This document shows positions 7,436-15,579 of a stretch of DNA of 39,282 nt, in pieces (the stretch's first letter is position 1; each line of letters starts with the position of its first letter). The translations under genes and the position numbers were made by a program. The notes beneath the pieces are model-generated. The model saw nothing but the letters and a program-made list of their open reading frames with translations, made no database searches and was not told the DNA's origin. Location: NCBI GenBank assembly GCA_948471335.1, contig CAOKRZ010000001.1:1-39282 (forward strand). The letters run 5' to 3'. Source of the DNA: an uncultured Christensenella sp. GTDB taxonomy: Bacteria; Bacillota; Clostridia; Christensenellales; UBA1242.

Positions 7436-9850
7436 ATGGACTTTAAGGCAATTGAAGAAAAATGGCAAAAGAGATGGGAAAAAGAAAAGCCTTTCAAGGC
7501 GATTGATTTCCACCCAACAAAACCTAAATTTTATGTTTTATACGAATTTCCAAACATCAGCGGAACGAAACTTCATATGGGGCATTTGAAAGGCACTATT
7601 CCTGCGGATGTGCTTGCAAGATACAAGCGTTTTAAGGGGTATAACGTGCTTTTCCCAATTGGTGGAGATTCATTTGGACTTCCAGCAGAAGCCGCAGCCA
7701 TTAAAACTGGGATTGACCCAGACATCTTTGTAAAAAATGGGATCGCTGCTTTTAATGAACAATGGAAACAAATCGGCTTGTCTTTTGACTTTGATAGATA
7801 CATCTCAACAAGTGACCCAGAGTATTATAAATGGACACAATGGATTTTCTTGCAACTATTCAAAAATGGCAAGGCATACAAGCAAAGAGGTTTTGTAAAC
7901 TTCTGCCCAAATTGCCAGACAGTGCTTTCAAATGAAGATAGTCAAGGCGGCAAGTGTGACCGTTGCGGCGGGGCAGTTGTTCAAGAAGAACGTTGGGTTT
8001 GGTTCCTCAAAATGAAAGAATACTCAGAAAAACTTCTTGAAAATGTTGACCGTATTCACATGGCAGAGCACCTTAAAGAAGCGCAAAGAAACTGGATTGG
8101 AAGAAGCGAAGGTATGCAGGTTGCTTTCGACCTTTTTGAAGACAACGGAAACAAACTTGGCAAAGTTGAAATCTTCACAACTTGTATTGAAACAATCTAT
8201 GGAATAACTTTCCTTGTTCTTGCACCTGAAATTGACCTTATTGACAAATATAAAGACAAAATTAAAAATATGAACGAAGTCCTTGCATATCGCAAACAAA
8301 CTTCTCTTAGAAGTGAATTTGACCGTATGAGTGACCTTAAAGAAAAAACTGGTTGCAAACTTGAAGGGCTTTATGTTGTCAACCCTGTAAATAACACAAA
8401 AGTTCCACTTTACCTTGCTGATTTCGTTCTTGCAGGTTATGGCACAGGCTGCGTTATGGCGGTGCCAGCAGGAGACCAACGTGACTATGACTTTGCAAAG
8501 GCTTTTAATCTTCCAATTATTCAAATCATGGAAGGTGACATTTCTGAACATGCTTTGGAGAAAAAAGAATATCTTGCAAAGAACAGTCGCCTTATGAACA
8601 GTCAAGAGTTTTCTGGAATGCCAGTTCTTGAAGCAAAGAAAAAGATTTCTGAAAAAGTTATTGCAATGGGAGTTGGCAAAAAACAAGTCAACTACAAAAT
8701 GCAAGATTGGTCTTTCAATCGCCAACGTTATTGGGGAGAGCCATTCCCAATTGTTTTCTGCGACCACTGTGGAACTGTTGCCCTTAATGAGAAAGATTTG
8801 CCTCTCATCTTGCCAAAGACAAATGACTATACACCAAGTAACAATGGCGACTCTGCGCTTTCAAAAGTCACTGATTGGGTGAATTGCAAATGTCCAAAAT
8901 GTGGCAGACCTGCCCGTCGTGAAATTGACACTATGCCAAATTGGGCTGGATCAAGCTGGTATTGGCTTAGATATATGGACCCTCACAACGACAAAGCCCT
9001 TGTTGACTTTGAAAAGGCAAAATATTGGGGCAGCGTAGACGTTTATACAGGCGGAACAGAACATATCACACGTCACGTTTTGTATTCTTTCTTCTGGCAG
9101 AATTTCTTGTATGAAATCGGGGCAGTGCCAACTCGTGACCCATTTGTTCGCAAAATGGGCAGCGGACTTATCCTTGACGACCAAGGCAAGAAAATGAGCA
9201 AAAGCTCAGCAAACGGTGTTTCTCCAATGGAAGTTATTGAAAAATATGGCGTTGATGCGACAAGACTTCACTTGAACTTCCTTGGCGGATATGAAGACAA
9301 CACTCCTTGGACTTATGAAGGTATCACTGGTATCACAGCCTTCCTTGACCGCGTGTGGAATTTGCAAGAAATGGTTAAAGGCGAAGAAGTTTCAAAAGAG
9401 CATATCTATGAACTGAACAGACTTATCAAAAAAGTCGGCGAAGATTATGAAGATTTCAAACTTAACACTGCAATTTCAGCGTTTATGATTTTTGTTAAGA
9501 AGGTGAGAGAAGATGGTTTCATCACAAAAGATGAGCTTCGTGCTTTCCTTGTTCTTCTCAATCCTCTTGCACCTCACATTACAAGTGAAATGTTTGAGAA
9601 GGTGTTTGGCAGTCAAATCCTTGACGAAAAGTGGCCAGTGTATGACGAGAAATTTTTGGTTGAAGACACACTCTCTCTTCCAGTGCAAATAAACGGCAGA
9701 TTTGCAAGAACAATTTCTGTTTCAAGGACAATCTCACAAGATGAACTATTGAAAGAAATTACTTCAAATCATTCTGACCTTTGCGCTGATGCAAGCACTC
9801 TTAAAAAAGTTATCTATGTGCCAGGCAAGATTGTCAACCTTATTAAATAG
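7436..9850 (+). CDS. leuS: Leucyl-tRNA synthetase, divergent type
   Basis: The 804-aa class I synthetase charges tRNA-Leu. HIGH reads HMGH at about residues 46-49 and KMSKS is intact (KMSKSSANGV, near 585). A zinc ribbon CPNC...CDRCGG (about 157-180) and a second Cys set (FCDHC...CPKCGRP) are present, as are NWIGRSEG and SSWYWLRY. It is shorter than most bacterial LeuRS (about 860 aa). Several signature blocks differ: GGDSFGLPAE in place of GWDAFGLPAE, TTCIET in place of the editing motif TTRPDT (near 247-253), and VPAGDQRD in place of VPAHDQRD (near 343-350). The editing Asp is kept. AAGGAG precedes ATG. It diverges from rplJ. Identity as LeuRS is firm; editing competence is uncertain. Confidence 0.93.
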   Translation: MDFKAIEEKWQKRWEKEKPFKAIDFHPTKPKFYVLYEFPNISGTKLHMGHLKGTIPADVLARYKRFKGYNVLFPIGGDSFGLPAEAAAIKTGIDPDIFVKNGIAAFNEQWKQIGLSFDFDRYISTSDPEYYKWTQWIFLQLFKNGKAYKQRGFVNFCPNCQTVLSNEDSQGGKCDRCGGAVVQEERWVWFLKMKEYSEKLLENVDRIHMAEHLKEAQRNWIGRSEGMQVAFDLFEDNGNKLGKVEIFTTCIETIYGITFLVLAPEIDLIDKYKDKIKNMNEVLAYRKQTSLRSEFDRMSDLKEKTGCKLEGLYVVNPVNNTKVPLYLADFVLAGYGTGCVMAVPAGDQRDYDFAKAFNLPIIQIMEGDISEHALEKKEYLAKNSRLMNSQEFSGMPVLEAKKKISEKVIAMGVGKKQVNYKMQDWSFNRQRYWGEPFPIVFCDHCGTVALNEKDLPLILPKTNDYTPSNNGDSALSKVTDWVNCKCPKCGRPARREIDTMPNWAGSSWYWLRYMDPHNDKALVDFEKAKYWGSVDVYTGGTEHITRHVLYSFFWQNFLYEIGAVPTRDPFVRKMGSGLILDDQGKKMSKSSANGVSPMEVIEKYGVDATRLHLNFLGGYEDNTPWTYEGITGITAFLDRVWNLQEMVKGEEVSKEHIYELNRLIKKVGEDYEDFKLNTAISAFMIFVKKVREDGFITKDELRAFLVLLNPLAPHITSEMFEKVFGSQILDEKWPVYDEKFLVEDTLSLPVQINGRFARTISVSRTISQDELLKEITSNHSDLCADASTLKKVIYVPGKIVNLIK

Positions 9851-9872
9851 GGTATATAAAAATACTAACAAA

Positions 9873-9904
9873 AAAAATCACGACTTAAGTGTCGTGATTT
9901 TTTG
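9873..9904. terminator. Bidirectional terminator after leuS
   Basis: Stem AAAAATCACGAC / GTCGTGATTTTT around a 6-nt loop, with T's on the plus side and A's on the left side, so it can end leuS and the facing membrane-protein gene. Confidence 0.85.
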
Positions 9905-9936
9905 TGCTTTAAGCATTTTTTTAACAATTTCTAATA

Positions 9937-10455
9937 TTATTCTTTGTTTTCAACTTCTTCTGATTCAACAACGATTTCATCGTTTTCTTGAGTTTCGTCG
10001 TTTACTTCAGTTTCTTCTTCGCTTTCTTCATTTTCTTCTGTTTGAGTGTAGGCGAGAAGCTTTTGTTCTTTTTCAGCTTTCTTTGCGGCTTTCTTTGCTT
10101 GTTTTTCAGCTTTTCTTCTTTCCATTTCTTCTTCAGTAAGGTTGAAATATCTTGTGTAGAGCGCCTTTGAAACGATCACGACCATAAATACGATAATGGC
10201 AGAAAGAACGATTGAAACGATCACGTTGACAATGTCATTGCTTCTGAATCCATCTACAAAGCTGAAGATAAGGAAGAACCAGCCAACCATTGCGATGAAT
10301 GGGAAAATAAGTGTCATTGTCACCATGGCTGCTTTTGACTTAACGCGCCCTGCGAATCTGAAAGCGAAAACGCTCATTCCAAGAGAAAGCACTGAGAAGA
10401 CAAGTCCGATTATAAATGCTGCAATTTGAGAAATACTCATCATATCAAAATTCAT
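9937..10455 (-). CDS. Small membrane protein with acidic C-terminal tail (172 aa)
   Basis: Unrecognised family. Three hydrophobic segments are visible (about residues 8-32, 42-66 and 75-99), then a Lys/Ala/Glu-rich helix (about 110-135) and a strongly acidic tail rich in Glu and Asn. The frame extends four codons further to a TTG at 10467, but GGAGG overlaps those codons and points to the ATG at 10455. The protein is probably inserted in the cytoplasmic membrane with the charged tail in the cytosol. It has its own promoter and is monocistronic. Confidence 0.8.
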   Translation of the reverse strand: MNFDMMSISQIAAFIIGLVFSVLSLGMSVFAFRFAGRVKSKAAMVTMTLIFPFIAMVGWFFLIFSFVDGFRSNDIVNVIVSIVLSAIIVFMVVIVSKALYTRYFNLTEEEMERRKAEKQAKKAAKKAEKEQKLLAYTQTEENEESEEETEVNDETQENDEIVVESEEVENKE

Positions 10456-10478
10456 AAAATCCTCCAATTTCTAAGCCA

Positions 10479-10507
10479 AGTTTAGCACATTTTTTATTAT
10501 TTGTCAA
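10479..10507 (-). promoter_or_regulatory. Promoter of the 172-aa membrane protein gene
   Basis: Minus-strand TTGACA, 17-bp spacer, TAAACT, 23 nt before the ATG. Confidence 0.7.
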
Positions 10508-10571
10508 TATGCTTTTTTTATTTTGCTTAATATTATTATAAAAATTATTTTGTTTTTGCCCTAAGTTCGGG

Positions 10572-10577
10572 TATACT
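10572..10577 (+). promoter_or_regulatory. Probable -10 box of the exported FN3-like gene
   Basis: TATACT preceded by GGG, 11 nt before the ATG at 10589, with no good -35 and no Shine-Dalgarno. A start about 7 nt after the box would leave a leader of roughly 5 nt. Confidence 0.4.
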
Positions 10578-10588
10578 AATGTTATATT

Positions 10589-11467
10589 ATGACGAAAAAG
10601 AAGCTTTTGTATATCATTTTCGGTGCAATTGCGGCAGTTTTGGCTATAGCAGGTGTGGTGGTCGCATTTTTACTTAACTATGACCAAGTTGTGCCTTCAA
10701 AGGTTGAAATAGTGGCAAATGAGTGTGAAGTTTTTTTCAAAAGCGACTATAACGAAAATTATCACGGCTATCGCTTTTCTTTTCAAAGCGCAAATTCTTC
10801 ATTCACTTATGACAGTGAAAGCAATGTTGTTTCGCTCACTCAAATTGAAGATAAAGTTATAGCAGGTCGGAATTATCAAATTTCTTCATGTTTTCTTGGC
10901 GATAATGAAGGGGGAAACAGCAAATTTAGTGAGCCTGTTTCGTGGACAAGCTATCAGTTTCTTGAAAAGCCTGAGCTTGAATATGACGAAGATAGAAATA
11001 TTTTATCTTGGAACAGCGTAAAAAATGCAGATTATTACAAAGTTTATTATAAAGACACTGAAATTAATAAAAGTGAAAATTTCTTCGACTTATCGCAACT
11101 TGAAGGCGGAGAATATAAGTTTTCAGTTGCAGCATGCTCAAATTTGACAGAATATAAGTTTTCAACATCAGCGGAGATAGAAATAAGCCATATTAAAAAA
11201 TTCCGAGCTTTTGAAAGTATGGAATTTGATAAGGAAACTTTCACTCTAACGCTTATAGGAAGAGATAAACTTAATTTGATTGAAATCATGCTTGAAAACG
11301 AAAACCTTAGAGTTGAAAATTTCGATTTAAAATATGAGCAAGGCAAATATAAATATACCATTGATCTTAAGCTCAAATATAATGGGCAAACAAGAATTGG
11401 CGCTAGGCCGGTCGGAAGAGACAAATTTAATGTTTATGAAGGACAATTTGTCTATCTATTCACATAA
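10589..11467 (+). CDS. Exported or membrane-anchored protein with FN3-like domain (292 aa)
   Basis: Residues 5-30 form a hydrophobic signal anchor after MTKKKLL, and the rest is predicted extracytoplasmic. Residues ~128-185 (KPELEYDEDRNILSWNSVKNADYYKVYYKD...EGGEYKFSVAA) have the pattern of a fibronectin type III or similar immunoglobulin-like domain: proline start, tryptophan strand, 'ADYYKVYY' strand. An earlier section (about 37-125) may be another, more diverged copy. No catalytic motif is visible. It precedes the ger operon by 45 nt and points the same way, but nothing links their functions. No Shine-Dalgarno is seen; ATG at 10589 is the only sensible start. Confidence 0.75.
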   Translation: MTKKKLLYIIFGAIAAVLAIAGVVVAFLLNYDQVVPSKVEIVANECEVFFKSDYNENYHGYRFSFQSANSSFTYDSESNVVSLTQIEDKVIAGRNYQISSCFLGDNEGGNSKFSEPVSWTSYQFLEKPELEYDEDRNILSWNSVKNADYYKVYYKDTEINKSENFFDLSQLEGGEYKFSVAACSNLTEYKFSTSAEIEISHIKKFRAFESMEFDKETFTLTLIGRDKLNLIEIMLENENLRVENFDLKYEQGKYKYTIDLKLKYNGQTRIGARPVGRDKFNVYEGQFVYLFT

Positions 11468-11491
11468 AAACAAAATTAGTAAGACATACTA
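11462..11491 (+). promoter_or_regulatory. Possible forespore sigma-G/sigma-F type promoter of the ger operon
   Basis: CATACTA at 11485-11491 matches the sigma-G -10 consensus. An ACATA lies 18 bp upstream where a GNATR-type -35 is expected (its first base does not fit). gerA operons are sigma-G controlled in Bacillus, and no good sigma-A promoter is evident. This is a weak inference. Confidence 0.35.
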
Positions 11492-11512
11492 CTTTCAAAA
11501 TAGTGAGGGTGT

Positions 11513-12940
11513 ATGTCTACTTTTATTATTCAAGACAAAATTGATGAGCTTAAGAAAATTCTTCACCAGAGCAGTGATGTTTCTTCGCGTGTGCTTGAGA
11601 AAGGACAAGCCAAGATTGGCTTTTTCTATCTTAAAAGCATGACAGATCAAGAGCTTTTTTCAATGGCAATTTATGAAGCGGCCAAAAACTATGATGGAAA
11701 GGTTGATATCGAGACGCTTGAAAACCAAATAATTCAAGGAAACGACGTAAAGAAAATCAAAGAAAAAGAAATAGTTGAAAATGTGCTTAAAGGTGGAGTC
11801 ATCATCTTCGTTGAAGGGGAAGAAGAAATTCTATCGGTTGATCTTTTGAAGTTTCCAACAAGAACGCCTTCCGAGCCGCCAACTTCGCCTGTTATTCAAG
11901 GACCGAGAGAAGGATTTGTTGAAGATCTCAAAACAAATGTGACGCTTCTCCGCAGACGACTTATGTCAAAGGATCTTGTTTTTAAATCGTTGAATGTGGG
12001 CAAATATTCAAACACTCAAATCATGGTTTCGTATATTGACGGAATTGCTGACAAAAAAATTGTTGATCAAGTTATTTCAAAGCTTAAAAAAATTGATATT
12101 GGCGGCGTGGTTGACTCTTTTTACATTTTGACGTTTTTGGAGCGTCGCCCTGATTCACTTTTTAAACAGATCGGAAACACTGAAAAACCTGATATCGTTG
12201 CAGCGAAAATGCTTGAAGGAAGAGTGGCAATCATTGTTGACAACTCGCCAATTGTTTTGACCGTCCCTTTCATCTTGCTTGAAGAAATGCAGTCAAGCAA
12301 TGATTATTACACAAATCACCATTATTCATCCTTCGTACGCGTTATCCGTTTGCTTGGGCTTTTGGTGGCAATAATGCTTCCAGGTATATATCTTGCTTTA
12401 GAGCTTCATCACTACAACATTTTGCCTCTCAATTTCCTTATAACCATTGCCGACACAACGCAAGGCCTTCCATTTACACCTTTCTTTGAAATTTTGTTTA
12501 TTTTCATTTTGTTTCAAATGCTTTATGAGGTCAGCCTAAGGCTGCCAAGTTATCTCGGGCTTGCGACCTCTGTTGTGGGAGCTTTGATTTTGGGTGACAC
12601 CGGAGTTAAAGCGGGGTTAATTTCGCCTCCAGGGGTTATCGTTGTCGCCCTTGCCAAAATCGCGCTTTACACAATCCCAGAGCAGTCAGCCCAAATTTCA
12701 GTTTTGCAAGTGTTGTTTATTATTATAGGTGGATCGCTTGGCCTTGCTGGGATTGTTTGTGCTTTTATATATTTTGTCAATTATTTAAACGGGCTTGACA
12801 GTTTTGATACTCCGTATCTTGCGCCATACAGTCCAAGAGTTACCAATGACCTTAAAGACGGAATTTTTATAAGCCCAATAACTGAGCTTAAGACTCGGCC
12901 GCGGTCAATAAAAAACAAAAATAAAGTGAGGCTTAAATGA
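11513..12940 (+). CDS. gerAA: GerA-type spore germinant receptor subunit A
   Basis: The 475-aa protein belongs to the GerA family, the A subunit of nutrient germinant receptors in the spore inner membrane. It has an N-terminal soluble domain (about 1-280, including GFFYLKSMTDQELFSMAIYEAAKN and the conserved EGRVAIIVDNSPIVLTVPFIL near 240) and a C-terminal part with about five membrane segments (about 285-440), including RLPSYLGLATSVVGALILGDTGVKAGLISPPGVIVVALA. GAGGGTG lies just before ATG. The gene overlaps gerAB by ATGA. It looks intact, and its length fits the family. Confidence 0.95.
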   Translation: MSTFIIQDKIDELKKILHQSSDVSSRVLEKGQAKIGFFYLKSMTDQELFSMAIYEAAKNYDGKVDIETLENQIIQGNDVKKIKEKEIVENVLKGGVIIFVEGEEEILSVDLLKFPTRTPSEPPTSPVIQGPREGFVEDLKTNVTLLRRRLMSKDLVFKSLNVGKYSNTQIMVSYIDGIADKKIVDQVISKLKKIDIGGVVDSFYILTFLERRPDSLFKQIGNTEKPDIVAAKMLEGRVAIIVDNSPIVLTVPFILLEEMQSSNDYYTNHHYSSFVRVIRLLGLLVAIMLPGIYLALELHHYNILPLNFLITIADTTQGLPFTPFFEILFIFILFQMLYEVSLRLPSYLGLATSVVGALILGDTGVKAGLISPPGVIVVALAKIALYTIPEQSAQISVLQVLFIIIGGSLGLAGIVCAFIYFVNYLNGLDSFDTPYLAPYSPRVTNDLKDGIFISPITELKTRPRSIKNKNKVRLK

Positions 12941-14181
12941 AAAGGTCAATTTCTGTCAGACAAACTGGCATGCTTTGTGTTATGATGATTTTGGCAAACA
13001 AAATTTTGTTGTTGCCGTCTTTGCTGTATAAAACTGTCAAAACTGATGGTGTTTTCGTTGTAATGGCGCTTTTTCTTGTTGATCTTCTTGTTTTGGGGGC
13101 TTTTTTGAAATTGAAATTTGCCTATCCAGACAAGAAACTTAAAGAAATCCTTGATTGTCATGTTGGAACTATATTAACAAAAATTATCTTTGCTGTTTTA
13201 ATGACGTTTTTCATTTTTAAAGTTTTTTTGACTTACAGCATTGCTTTTATGTATCTTAAACAACAAGTCTATCAAAATGAGTTCACGTTGCTTGCAATTG
13301 TTTGTGTGCTTCCAGTGATAAATCATGCTGTCTTGTCGGGACTTAGAACTTTTTCAAGAACAATTGAACTGTTCTACTATATAGTTGTTGGGCTGTTTAT
13401 GCTATGCCTTCTGATTGCACTTGGCTCATTTAAGCAAAATCCCGCATATTTCATTGCGATGCCAGGTGACTTTGCAATGGCAATCATTAAAAATATTTTT
13501 TCATTTGGTGACTATGTCTTCTTGTTTTTGGTGATAGACAAAATTGAAATCGAGAAAAAAGATGTCAAAAGGCTTTTCAAATATGCCCTTTTTGGGATCG
13601 CGCTTGTCATTTCTTTGTTTTTCATCTATTATTCAATCTATAAAACAACAGCTTTTATGCACAACTATGCCATTGCAGACATCTTGACAATTACTGTTGA
13701 GTTTAATGCCATAGGTAGGCTTGACATTGTTGCAATGGTGACAATCATGATGCTTTCACTTTTTCAAATGGAAATCTTTCATTATGGGTTCTGCGAATGC
13801 TTTGTTGGGATCTTTTCAAAGCTTAACAAAATCTTTGCAGTCGTTGTTTTTGACGTGATGTTTTTGATGATTTATTTCATCCTTATAGGTCAGTATGAAA
13901 CCATGGTGCTTTATGAACAAACTTGGCTTCCATATCTTGGGCTTGTGGCAGATTATGTTTTTGGCATTCTCTGTTTCACGCTTTCATACTTAAGCAAAGA
14001 GAAAAATAAGATCAAAAAAAACAAGCGTGACGGATATGAAGGCGATCATGTTATTGAAAGTCAAGGGGATATGCTGGTCACTGAGGTGGAAGAGCCAGTA
14101 GAGAAGGAAGACCTTGAAACTTTGGCAGAGCAAGGGTTAAATTTGCAAGGAGGCGGCAATGAAGATTCTCAAAACGCTTAA
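12937..14181 (+). CDS. gerAB: GerAB-type spore germinant receptor subunit B (APC-like)
   Basis: The 414-aa protein is the predicted germinant-binding membrane subunit, related to APC-superfamily amino-acid transporters. About ten hydrophobic segments span residues 8-355, starting SVRQTGMLCVMMILANKILLLPSLLY. After the last segment a hydrophilic acidic tail of about 55 residues follows (KKNKRDGYEG to the end), longer than usual for the family. It overlaps gerAA by 4 nt and gerAC by 23 nt, which implies translational coupling, and it carries the gerAC Shine-Dalgarno (AAGGAGG) near its end. Confidence 0.92.
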   Translation: MKRSISVRQTGMLCVMMILANKILLLPSLLYKTVKTDGVFVVMALFLVDLLVLGAFLKLKFAYPDKKLKEILDCHVGTILTKIIFAVLMTFFIFKVFLTYSIAFMYLKQQVYQNEFTLLAIVCVLPVINHAVLSGLRTFSRTIELFYYIVVGLFMLCLLIALGSFKQNPAYFIAMPGDFAMAIIKNIFSFGDYVFLFLVIDKIEIEKKDVKRLFKYALFGIALVISLFFIYYSIYKTTAFMHNYAIADILTITVEFNAIGRLDIVAMVTIMMLSLFQMEIFHYGFCECFVGIFSKLNKIFAVVVFDVMFLMIYFILIGQYETMVLYEQTWLPYLGLVADYVFGILCFTLSYLSKEKNKIKKNKRDGYEGDHVIESQGDMLVTEVEEPVEKEDLETLAEQGLNLQGGGNEDSQNA

Positions 14182-15454
14182 AAAAACTCCAATGCTTATT
14201 GTTTTTATATTCATTCTTCTTTTTCTAACACCAACGGCGCTTGTTTCACCGGGTGAGAACAGAAACAGGGCGGTTGTAACAGCTGTTGGCATTGATAAGC
14301 TTGACGACGGACTTGAAATTTCTTTTCTTACTTTTATTCCAACTGCCAACCAATCATATAAAGAGACAAACTCGGTCATTTCTGGCAAGGGGAATTCTGT
14401 TGCCGAAGCTGTCTATGAGGCCGAATTGACTTTAGGGCGAAAAATTGGGCTTTCGCACGCAAGAACAACTGTTATTGGCGAGTCAATTCTTGACGAAGAT
14501 ATAACCAAGTATGTTAATTATTTAAGCAGAATTTCTGTGCTTCCAGAAAACTCTGTTATGGTCAGCACAAATGATACGGCAAAAGAATTTTTGATAACTG
14601 CCCAAAGCTTATCGGCAAATATCGGATTGAAGCTTGAGCAGCTTATCCATTTCAACGCCGAAAATATTTTTGTCACCGATACAACGATTGAAAGTTTTTA
14701 TGACGGGTATTATTCAGAAGATCGGGCTTCAATAATTGGCTATCTGGAGCTTGAAAATCTTGAAGGCACTCCTGGGCAAGTTACAACAAGTCAAGACACC
14801 TCTTCAAGCGGTGGCGGATCAGGCGGCTCGGGTGGCTCTGGCGGCGTTTCGGTGCAAGATGGAGAAGTTGGAAGCGGCGTAAGCTGTGGCGACACATCTT
14901 CGCAATAACAATAGCTAATTTGGAACAGAGTCGATACAGTAATTTTTAAAAATGGAAAAAAAGTTTTAAAACTTTCTGTTGAGCAGCTTAATGGAATAAA
15001 CATAATAAATCAAAAAATTTCCAGACAAACAATATTTTTGCCAAATGTGACTGACGGAGTTTACAATGGCGCAGATCTGACATATATATTAAGAAATAAA
15101 CAGGTGCGCACTGCCACAAAATTTGAAAATGGGCATCCAATTTTTAAAGCCTATCTTGTTGCAGGAGTTGAACTTGTTGAAATCAACAATGTTAAGCGTG
15201 CAGAAAAAGTGAACACGGAGTTTAGTGAGATTTCTCCTGTTATTGAAAGCCTGATTCAAGACAAATTGAGAAAAGAGTTTGCGGCCACACTCAAACTTCT
15301 CAGATTAAACAAAGCTGACATACTTGAAGTTCGAGATAAATTTTTGCAAGATAACCGAAAAGAATTTGAAAAATTTTTGGAAAGACTTGAAGATCCAGAA
15401 GACTATTTAAACCACATAACTTTCAAATTTGTTATTGATGTGCAAGCTGACTAA
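14159..15454 (+). pseudogene. gerAC: GerAC-type germinant receptor subunit C, interrupted by two in-frame stops
   Basis: One frame encodes a GerAC-like protein of 431 codons, broken by TAA at 14906-14908 and TAG at 14912-14914. Both halves are in the same frame and both are recognisable: the N-terminal part has AVVTAVGIDKLDDGLEISF and KIGLSHARTTVIGE; the C-terminal part has VIFKNGKKVLKLSVEQLNGINII and the family's closing RDKFLQDNRKEFEKFLER. The stops sit just after a Gly/Ser linker, in CAA-TAA-CAA-TAG, which would read Gln x4 if each T were C. Subunit C is normally a lipoprotein, yet the hydrophobic N-terminus (about 9-30) has no lipobox Cys. The upstream piece alone would be 249 aa. Sequence error, real loss or readthrough are all possible. 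Confidence 0.85.
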
Positions 15455-15522
15455 ACAAGAGAAAAGAGCGCGAAATTTGCAATAAGAAAATTTGAAAAAT
15501 CTTCAAAACAGCCTCTTTCTAG

Positions 15523-15551
15523 TTGTCTTATCTCTAAAATTGTGATAAAAT
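15523..15551 (+). promoter_or_regulatory. Promoter of ftsH
   Basis: TTGTCT, 17-bp spacer, TAAAAT in the 125-nt gap after gerAC. It gives ftsH transcription independent of the ger operon. Confidence 0.55.
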
Positions 15552-15579
15552 ATCTATTAGTTATTCAAGGAGGAATATT

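Noticed and set aside
7340..7436. T-box leader before leuS or cysS
   Set aside because: The spaces before both genes are too short, and no specifier loop or T-box motif is seen.
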